DNA of 11,626 nucleotides, taken from assembly GCA_963592185.1 (NCBI GenBank), contig CAVAVT010000044.1:1-11626 (forward strand), written 5' to 3'. The notes under the pieces are model-generated. The model was not told the origin of the DNA, ran no database searches, and saw nothing but the letters and a program-made list of their open reading frames with translations. The stretch is from CAVAVT01 sp963592185. GTDB lineage: Bacteria; Bacillota; Negativicutes; Selenomonadales; Selenomonadaceae. Made by a program: the position numbers and the translations under genes. Positions 5,842 through 11,626 of this stretch are shown in pieces. The number at the start of each line of letters is the position of its first letter. Within the stretch, counting starts at the first letter, position 1.

Positions 5842-7062
5842 CTATACCTTTCCCACAAGATAGGTGATCGCAAAAAGCATCATCCCCACCAAGGAGCCAA
5901 CAATAGAACCATTGATGCGAATCATCTGCAAATCATCATCGGTTCTGCTTTCAACGAACTCAGTAAGCTCCTCATCTGTGAACTCCTTCAGCCTTTCGCT
6001 GATTATCTCCGGAATCACCTCGTGATATTTCTTCACAAGCTTTTCTATCTGGACTTTGATAAACCAGTCCAGACCAGCCTGCTGGGCAGAATCCTTCATA
6101 AAGCTGTCTATGCGGTTTTCTGCCATTTCATGTACAAGCTGAATACAGGTCTGCTTGCTCTTAAGTGCCATTTTTAACCAGCCCTCTATGGCATTTTCAA
6201 GGTCTGCCATATCCAGATGGTGAAGCATGGAATCAATGATTTTCTCAAAAGTATCATGAACCCCTTCAGCCATAAACATATTGCCAAGCCATGCATGGAG
6301 CAGATTACGAGTCTCCCCCGGCTCTCTGGCTGAAGCAATCCACCTGTCTGTCTTGCTGTTGAGCATGTCCAGAAGGGTTTCATTGCTGATATTTAAAAGC
6401 CCCAGTACAAAGGCACGGCCGGAGCCTTCCCCTTCATACTGTCTGAGAAGCTCCCCAATGTGATAGTCCAGAAGCCTCTGCATCTCTTCCGAATGAACCA
6501 TTTCACTCACAACATGAAGCACACAGTCAGATATTGGCTCAAGACTTTTGCCATTGGACAGAGCCTCAAACAGCTTGTCCGCAATATCTCCCTTTGGTGC
6601 CTGCTGCATCAGCTCAAAAACAATAGGCGCTGCATCATGGGCCACACGCTGTACATCCAGCTCATCAAGCATACTCGATGTAAGGCTGTCGGCAAGCTCT
6701 AGGAGTCTTTCCTTTCCGCCCCTATCCGCAAGATATTCCACCAGCATACGGGATGCATTCTGCTGGCTCACCACCTTCATTATGTTGTCCACATTTAGAA
6801 GGTCCCTTCCAGCATAGTCAGTAATAGCCTCCATCAGCCGTTCACGGTTCCTCTTGAGAATCTCCGTCCTGTAGGAAATCCCCAAGGGCTTTCTAAAAAG
6901 TGCTGTCACCGCAAACCAGTCGGCCATTCCGCCGATTGTTGCAGCTAAAAAACCATGATGCAGCAGCCCTCCAACAAAGCTGCCGCCAGATATTGGAAAT
7001 GTAGCCCCTGCTCCTGCAACGCTGATTGCAAGAGCCAGGGTCGCTTTATATTTCTGTCGCAT
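5842..7062 (-). CDS. DUF445 family membrane protein (first paralogue)
   Basis: This 406-residue DUF445 protein is paralogous to the next gene. It has two N-terminal hydrophobic stretches (about 8-24 and 29-55), the family block ADWFAVTALFRKPLG at 47-61, a long charged helical middle with coiled-coil-like character, and a C-terminal membrane segment after IRINGSIVGSLVG (about 380-404). The two proteins share the ends well and the middle poorly. The DNA encoding the conserved block is 40/44 identical (6890-6933 against 5641-5684). The start is an ATG with AAAGAGG 6 nt upstream, 25 nt after the activase stop, so it is co-transcribed with that gene. No enzyme motif is visible; function is unknown. 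The neighbouring activase/HgdB fusion suggests a shared process. Confidence 0.93.
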   Translation of the reverse strand: MRQKYKATLALAISVAGAGATFPISGGSFVGGLLHHGFLAATIGGMADWFAVTALFRKPLGISYRTEILKRNRERLMEAITDYAGRDLLNVDNIMKVVSQQNASRMLVEYLADRGGKERLLELADSLTSSMLDELDVQRVAHDAAPIVFELMQQAPKGDIADKLFEALSNGKSLEPISDCVLHVVSEMVHSEEMQRLLDYHIGELLRQYEGEGSGRAFVLGLLNISNETLLDMLNSKTDRWIASAREPGETRNLLHAWLGNMFMAEGVHDTFEKIIDSMLHHLDMADLENAIEGWLKMALKSKQTCIQLVHEMAENRIDSFMKDSAQQAGLDWFIKVQIEKLVKKYHEVIPEIISERLKEFTDEELTEFVESRTDDDLQMIRINGSIVGSLVGMMLFAITYLVGKV

Positions 7063-7087
7063 AAAATGCCTCTTTTATGAAAACGAT

Positions 7088-10000
7088 TTACCTATTTCCA
7101 TTAGTTCCATCCCCAGCTTCATTCTGCATTGCTGCATTTTCCTTTGCAACAGAAAGCATGAGCTTCAGACGGTTCAGCTGGTTAACCTCGCTGGCACCAG
7201 CATCACAGTCCAGAGGAACAATATTCACATCCTGATATGCATTTCTAAGCTCGTGGATTACGCCCTTGCCTGTAATGTGGTTGGGGAGACATCCAAAGGG
7301 CTGGAGACATACAATGTTCTTTACGCCCTCGTCTATGAGCTTCACCATCTCTCCGGTAAGGAACCAGCCCTCACCGGCCATATTACCAAGGGATACATGG
7401 CGCTCAGCCAGCTCCGCAATGCGCTTAATGGAATATGGAGCATGGAAATGCTTGCTCTTTGACATAGCCTTAATCATAGGATGGCGGAAAATATTAATGA
7501 TATTGATGAAAAGCTCACCACCAAGCTTCGCCTTGAGACTGCCGTCCAAAAGGTCATGCTTCACGATGGAATCGTAGGCTGAGTACATGAAGAAGTCAAC
7601 CAGATTTGGCATTACCACTTCTGCGCCTTCCTCCATGAGAACCTTTTCCAAATTGTTATTGGCAACAGGATGGTACTTAACCAAAATCTCTCCCACAACA
7701 CCAACTCTAGGCTTTACAACATCCTCATGAATTGGCAGCGCATCAAACTCTTCAACAATCTTCTTGATGTTCTTGCGGAATTTATTGTAGCTGCCATGCT
7801 GAACTTCGGCATTACAACGCTCCATCCACACATCATAAAGTTTTTCAGCGGAGCCTTCCTCCACCTCGTAAGGCATCATACGGTTCTTGCATGTCATAAG
7901 CACATCACCGTACACCGCAGCCTTCACCGCATCAATGAACATTGCCCTGTCCATCTTGAAGGAATCTGTCTCCAGACCCTTTACAGCGAAAACAGGAATC
8001 TGCGGATATCCAGCATCCTTAAGTGCCATACGGAGAACATTAATGTAGTTGGTTGCACGGCAGGCACCGCAGGTCTGGAACAGTGCAATTGAGGTATGGT
8101 CAGGATCACAGTTCCCGGACACAATCTCATTTAAAAGCTGTCCTATAACCACAATTGCCGGATAGCACATGTCGTTATTTACATAGCGAAGACCCAAATC
8201 AATAGCCGCCTTGTCCGGCATATCCGGAATTACCACACGATAGCCATGTTTGTTAAGGGCGGTTGAAAAGAGTTCAAAATGAATCGGAGCCATCTGAGGT
8301 GCAAGAATAGTATGAGTGCGCTTGCACTCCTCTGTAAAGTAAGGACGCTCCTCAATCTCTACAGGCTGATAAGGAATAGGCTTCTTCCGTGCCAATGCCG
8401 CCATAAGGGAACGGAGACGAATCTTGGCCGCACCAAGGTTGGAAACCTCATCAAGCTTAATCATGGTATAAATCCTATGATGGTCCTCCAAAATTGAGCG
8501 CACTTGTCCTGTAGTGATGGCATCAAGACCGCAGCCAAAGGAGCTGAGCTGAATCATGGTGATATTGTCATGCTCCGCTGCAAAATGCGCCGCATGATAA
8601 AGCCTTGCATGGTAGCTCCACTGATTTACAATCTTCAGCGGCTCCTCCTGCACCGGCATATGGTATACCGCATCTTCAGAGATGACAGGCAGTCCGTAGG
8701 ACTGGATAAGCTCTGGAATGCCGTGGTTTATCTCAGGATCCACGTGATATGGACGGCCAGACAGAAGAACAACCTGCTTTTTCTCCTTCATGGCATCTTC
8801 CAGAACCTTTGCACCAAACTGGCGCACATCCTCACGGTAATTTTCCAGCTCCTTGTATGCCGCATCCACAGCTGAAGAAATCTCAGATGTACTGAGATGC
8901 TCGTGGCTGCCAAGCTCCTCCATGAGACGCTTCTTCATGCGCTTTGGAGTGTTGATAGGCAGGAAGGGCTGAAGAAAATCAATATTTTTCTCCCGAAGAA
9001 TATCCATATTTCCACGGATATTTTCCGCATAAGAAGCCACCACCGGACAGTTAAAATGATTGTCCGAAGGATGATGGTCATCAGTCATATTGTATGGGAG
9101 ACATGGATAGAAAATCTTCGTAATCCCCCGATTTATTAGGTCCATGATGTGTCCATGGGCAAGCTTTGCCGGGTAGCAAAGGGAGTCCGAAGGCACTGTA
9201 GCCATTCCGGAGTAATAAACCTCCGCAGAGGACTTTCCAGAAAGCTCTACCCTGTATCCCAGCATGGTAAAAAATGTGAACCAGAAAGGATAATCCTCAT
9301 ACATGTTCAGCACACGGGGAATACCGATAGTCCCACGCTTTGGATGCTCCAATGGACGGTAGAAATCAAATACACGCTTATATTTATAATCATAAATATT
9401 AGGAGCCTTGTCCTCTTCCTTCGGCTTCTGTCCGCCGATGCCACGCTCGCAGCGGTTGCCGGTATAATAACGTCCTCCATCCGGGAATTTCTGTGCGGTA
9501 ATCATGCAGGCATTTCCACAGCCACGGCAGCGGTAGGACTGGGTTTCAACAGTAAATTCAGCCAACTCTTCCTTGGAAAGAAGCTCTGACTTTCCATTTC
9601 CACGCTCAAGCGCCAAAATAGCCGCACCATAGGCACCCATAAGTCCGGAAATATCCGGGCGGATTACATTTTTATCCAAAAGCTTCTCCATGGAACGGAG
9701 AACAGCATCATTGTAGAAAGTTCCACCCTGAACCACAATATGGTCTCCAAGGGTAGAAACATCCTTTATCTGCATAACCTTAAACAGAGCGTTCTTGATG
9801 ACAGAAAGCGCAATACCAGCGGAGATATCCCCAACCTCTGCTCCATCCTTCTGCGCCTGCTTAACCTTGGAATTCATGAACACCGTACAGCGAGTACCAA
9901 GGTCCACCGGAGCCTGGGAATCAATAGCCTTCTGGGCAAATTCCGCAGCTGTCATTTTAAGACCCTGTGCAAAGTTCTCTATAAATGAACCGCAGCCAGC

Positions 10001-11338
10001 GGAGCATGCCTCATTCAGGGTAATGCTTCCGATATTGCCGTCCTTTACAAAAAAGCATTTCATATCCTGTCCGCCGATATCCATTACAAAGGTTACTTCG
10101 GGACAGAATTCCTCCGCAGCACGGAGATGTGAAAAGGTTTCAACCTCTCCGCCATCAGCGTGAAGAGCTGCCTTTACGATATTTTCACCGTAGCCAGTGG
10201 TAAGTGTTCCAGCAATATATGCCTTTTCCGGCAGCTGGTCATAAAGAGACTTAATCTCAGACACAACCGTCTTCAAAGGTGAGCCTTGATTGCTGCCGTA
10301 AGAAGTATAAAGAAGCTCCTTCTCACTTCCGATTGCCGCAATCTTTGTGGTGGTGGAGCCAGCATCGATGCCGATGTACACCGGTCCTTCGTAGCTTTTA
10401 AGCTCCCCACGCTTGACCTTGTCCTTGTCGTGACGCTCTTTAAACTCACGATACTCGTCATCATTTGCAAAAAGGGTAAAATCCGCCTGACGGGTTTCCT
10501 TGCTGGCCTCGCTTTTAGCCTTTTCAATGCTGACCTCAAGCTCCTTACAGTCAATAACCTTTGACTCCTCGGAAAGCGCCGCCCCCAGGGCAACAAAATA
10601 GCAGCCCTCGGTAACAGGAACCACATCTTCAGCCTTCAGCTCCAGAGTCTCAATGAAACGCTTCTTAAGCTCAGAAAGGAAATGGAGAGGTCCTCCCAAG
10701 AAAGCCACATGTCCGGAAATAGGACGTCCCTGAGCAAGATTGCTTATGGTCTGATTGACCACAGCCTGAAAAACAGAAAGGGCGATATCTGCCTTTTCAA
10801 CGCCATCATTCATCAATGCCTGAATATCTGTCTTGGCAAACACACCACATCGGGAAGCAATAGTATAAATTTGCTTTCCTTTTGCAGCCAGAGCATTCAG
10901 TCCTGGCGCATCCGTAGACAGTAGGGATGCCATATGGTCGATGAATGATCCAGTTCCACCGGCACAAACACCGTTCATGCGCTGCTCAGGAGCGGCGCCG
11001 AAATAAGTGATTTTCGCATCCTCTCCCCCCAGCTCAACAACGGTATCGGTCTGTGGAATAAGCTCCTTTACAGCTGATGCACAAGAAATAACCTCCTGCA
11101 CAAAGGGAAGGCCGATACGCTGTGCCACCCCCATACCTGCTGAGCCTGTAAGAGCAAAAGAGAACTTCTTCTCTCCCACTACCTTTTTTAAATTCGCCAA
11201 ATTCTCATGCAGAGCTGAATTTATCTCAGAGAAATGGCGTGCATAGTTTTTGTAGACAATCTGCTTTTCCTTATCGAGGACGACAACCTTTATAGTCGTA
11301 GAACCGATATCGATGCCTACCTTCAACAGGGAATTCAT
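7088..11338 (-). CDS. Giant activase / HgdB-like fusion (2-hydroxyacyl-CoA dehydratase family)
   Basis: This 1416-residue cytosolic protein has four parts. (1) ASKHA activase domain 1 (about 4-256) has GIDIGSTT, VELGGEDAKI and cluster cysteines Cys125 and Cys164. (2) Activase domain 2 (about 319-578) has GIDAGSTTTK, MDIGGQDMK, Cys445 and Cys484. (3) A linker (600-635) holds Cys604, 607, 611 and 630. (4) A DUF2229/HgdB-like region (about 668-1400) seems duplicated: DxLCYPA at 718-723 recurs as DMCYPA at 1056-1061, and SFGCGLDAITTG (933-944) recurs as PFGCLPNHITGK (1347-1358). BadF/BcrA-type activases hydrolyse ATP to push one electron into a partner Fe-S protein at very low potential. Here donor and acceptor are in one chain. 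The ATG has AGGTGG 8 nt upstream. It leads an operon with two DUF445 genes. No CoA-transferase or substrate gene is nearby, so the substrate is unknown. Confidence 0.96.
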   Translation of the reverse strand: MNSLLKVGIDIGSTTIKVVVLDKEKQIVYKNYARHFSEINSALHENLANLKKVVGEKKFSFALTGSAGMGVAQRIGLPFVQEVISCASAVKELIPQTDTVVELGGEDAKITYFGAAPEQRMNGVCAGGTGSFIDHMASLLSTDAPGLNALAAKGKQIYTIASRCGVFAKTDIQALMNDGVEKADIALSVFQAVVNQTISNLAQGRPISGHVAFLGGPLHFLSELKKRFIETLELKAEDVVPVTEGCYFVALGAALSEESKVIDCKELEVSIEKAKSEASKETRQADFTLFANDDEYREFKERHDKDKVKRGELKSYEGPVYIGIDAGSTTTKIAAIGSEKELLYTSYGSNQGSPLKTVVSEIKSLYDQLPEKAYIAGTLTTGYGENIVKAALHADGGEVETFSHLRAAEEFCPEVTFVMDIGGQDMKCFFVKDGNIGSITLNEACSAGCGSFIENFAQGLKMTAAEFAQKAIDSQAPVDLGTRCTVFMNSKVKQAQKDGAEVGDISAGIALSVIKNALFKVMQIKDVSTLGDHIVVQGGTFYNDAVLRSMEKLLDKNVIRPDISGLMGAYGAAILALERGNGKSELLSKEELAEFTVETQSYRCRGCGNACMITAQKFPDGGRYYTGNRCERGIGGQKPKEEDKAPNIYDYKYKRVFDFYRPLEHPKRGTIGIPRVLNMYEDYPFWFTFFTMLGYRVELSGKSSAEVYYSGMATVPSDSLCYPAKLAHGHIMDLINRGITKIFYPCLPYNMTDDHHPSDNHFNCPVVASYAENIRGNMDILREKNIDFLQPFLPINTPKRMKKRLMEELGSHEHLSTSEISSAVDAAYKELENYREDVRQFGAKVLEDAMKEKKQVVLLSGRPYHVDPEINHGIPELIQSYGLPVISEDAVYHMPVQEEPLKIVNQWSYHARLYHAAHFAAEHDNITMIQLSSFGCGLDAITTGQVRSILEDHHRIYTMIKLDEVSNLGAAKIRLRSLMAALARKKPIPYQPVEIEERPYFTEECKRTHTILAPQMAPIHFELFSTALNKHGYRVVIPDMPDKAAIDLGLRYVNNDMCYPAIVVIGQLLNEIVSGNCDPDHTSIALFQTCGACRATNYINVLRMALKDAGYPQIPVFAVKGLETDSFKMDRAMFIDAVKAAVYGDVLMTCKNRMMPYEVEEGSAEKLYDVWMERCNAEVQHGSYNKFRKNIKKIVEEFDALPIHEDVVKPRVGVVGEILVKYHPVANNNLEKVLMEEGAEVVMPNLVDFFMYSAYDSIVKHDLLDGSLKAKLGGELFINIINIFRHPMIKAMSKSKHFHAPYSIKRIAELAERHVSLGNMAGEGWFLTGEMVKLIDEGVKNIVCLQPFGCLPNHITGKGVIHELRNAYQDVNIVPLDCDAGASEVNQLNRLKLMLSVAKENAAMQNEAGDGTNGNR

Positions 11339-11385
11339 TATTCACACCACCTAAAAAACATACTTATGTCTAGTATACCTAATGT

Positions 11386-11415
11386 ATTATAACCCAAGTC
11401 ACAATAAAATGACAA
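11386..11415 (-). promoter_or_regulatory. Promoter of the activase-DUF445 operon
   Basis: The minus strand shows TTGTCA (11410-11415; five of six match), an 18-nt spacer, and a perfect TATAAT (11386-11391). Transcription would start near 11379, giving a leader of about 40 nt that ends in AGGTGG. A short inverted repeat, ATACT-7 nt-AGTAT (11360-11376), lies in that leader. Confidence 0.75.
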
Positions 11416-11450
11416 TGAAAAAAACTTTCCTATTTAATAGTGCTCAACAG

Positions 11451-11478
11451 AAAAAAAAGACAGCCACCACCGGCTGCC
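11451..11478 (-). terminator. Intrinsic terminator of a gene entering from the right
   Basis: On the minus strand GGCAGCC, a 6-nt loop and GGCTGTC form a 7-bp stem (one G-U pair), followed by eight Ts. It lies 27 nt after the TAA at 11505 and upstream of the activase promoter, so the activase operon starts afresh. Confidence 0.82.
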
Positions 11479-11488
11479 CTTCGAAGAA

Positions 11489-11503
11489 ATCCTAAAATAG
11501 GAT
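11489..11503. repeat. Short perfect inverted repeat in the 3' region of the right-edge gene
   Basis: ATCCTA-AAA-TAGGAT is a 6-bp perfect hairpin with a 3-nt loop. It sits between the TAA at 11505 and the terminator stem. It is weak and AT-rich and has no U-tract of its own; it may simply be part of the transcript's 3' end structure. Confidence 0.4.
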
Positions 11504-11504
11504 A

Positions 11505-11626
11505 TTATTGCTTTTTCATTATGAAGTTTATTATCCGGGCATAGTCCTCAATATAATCAACCTCCGCCCAAAATACTCCGCCTACTCACCACACTCCATG
11601 GCTATTCTTTTTCCATAGAAAGCTAT
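11505..11626 (-). pseudogene. Possible frameshifted C-terminal end of an unidentified gene
   Basis: The minus strand at the right edge has two protein-like pieces in different frames. The first (11626 to 11582) reads IAFYGKRIAMECGE and meets TAG. The second (11585 to 11505) reads VGGVFWAEVDYIEDYARI and on to a TAA that sits just before a terminator. Joining them at the overlap needs a single -1 shift or one lost base. The second piece resembles the tail of nucleotidyltransferase-like proteins, where a WxEVD...EDYxR pattern is common, but the match is too short to assign. It could be a true pseudogene, a sequencing error, or a coincidental open stretch behind a gene that ends at the TAG. Confidence 0.35.

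Noticed and set aside
5835..5873. TTG start that would give the second DUF445 protein 13 extra residues
   Set aside because: It lies inside the upstream gene; the ATG at 5834, just after the upstream stop, gives the family's usual N-terminus and better spacing to purine-rich boxes.
5641..6933. Direct DNA repeat (about 44 bp) as a mobile-element or recombination signature
   Set aside because: It encodes the conserved DUF445 block in both paralogues in the same frame; protein conservation after duplication explains it.
7670..8092. 140-codon plus-strand open frame inside the activase gene
   Set aside because: It lies wholly opposite a strongly conserved Fe-S protein coding region, has no ribosome binding site and reads as low-quality sequence. 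It is an antisense shadow, as are the plus-strand frames at 8504-8875, 9149-9589 and 9795-10163.
7088..11338. Gene as part of a 2-hydroxyglutarate or lactate fermentation cluster
   Set aside because: The window holds no CoA-transferase, dehydrogenase or electron-transfer flavoprotein gene, and the neighbours are DUF445 genes, so a named fermentation role is not supported.

Overview
The window looks like chromosome of an anaerobic Firmicute of class Clostridia, most likely a Lachnospiraceae relative. The basis is moderate GC, strong AGGAGG-type ribosome binding sites, a YjbE-type TerC gene under a yybP-ykoY riboswitch, an acetyl-CoA-type MetA, and a very large oxygen-sensitive-type activase/dehydratase fusion. 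The genus call is inference. There are nine solid protein genes, no tRNA or rRNA, no insertion sequence and no CRISPR array. One broken gene end may lie at the right edge.

Left part (1-2100, minus strand): a tightly packed set of an uncharacterised helical protein, azlC and azlD, with 2-nt spacing and an ATGA overlap. It ends at the window edge. AzlCD should be a branched-chain amino acid exporter. An intrinsic terminator lies only about 20 nt before the first start codon of this set.

Middle (2109-3541): a minus-strand unit of a YjbE-family TerC membrane protein followed by a small uncharacterised acidic protein. It is driven by a clear promoter and a complete yybP-ykoY (Mn2+) riboswitch. 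In that riboswitch the P1 stem and the terminator hairpin compete for the same bases. The -35 box of this promoter abuts a possible -35 box for the divergent plus-strand metA. metA (3542-4522) carries Cys142 and Glu111, so it is predicted to make O-acetylhomoserine for methionine synthesis. A 22-bp bidirectional terminator separates metA from the convergent operon on its right.

Right part (4527-11416, minus strand): one promoter, then a 1416-residue protein, then two adjacent DUF445 membrane-protein paralogues, then the terminator. The large protein has two BadF/BcrA-type activase domains, a four-cysteine linker, and two HgdB-like modules that appear to be duplicated. E. coli, as I recall it, has the separate neighbours yjiL (activase), yjiM (HgdB-like) and yjiN (DUF445). 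The operon here therefore looks like a fused and duplicated version of the same set. This is the best candidate in the window for an undescribed system: an ATP-driven low-potential iron-sulfur reductase working with a membrane protein of unknown function.

Right edge (11451-11626): an intrinsic terminator for a minus-strand gene entering from the right. The visible codons of that gene make sense only if one base has been lost.
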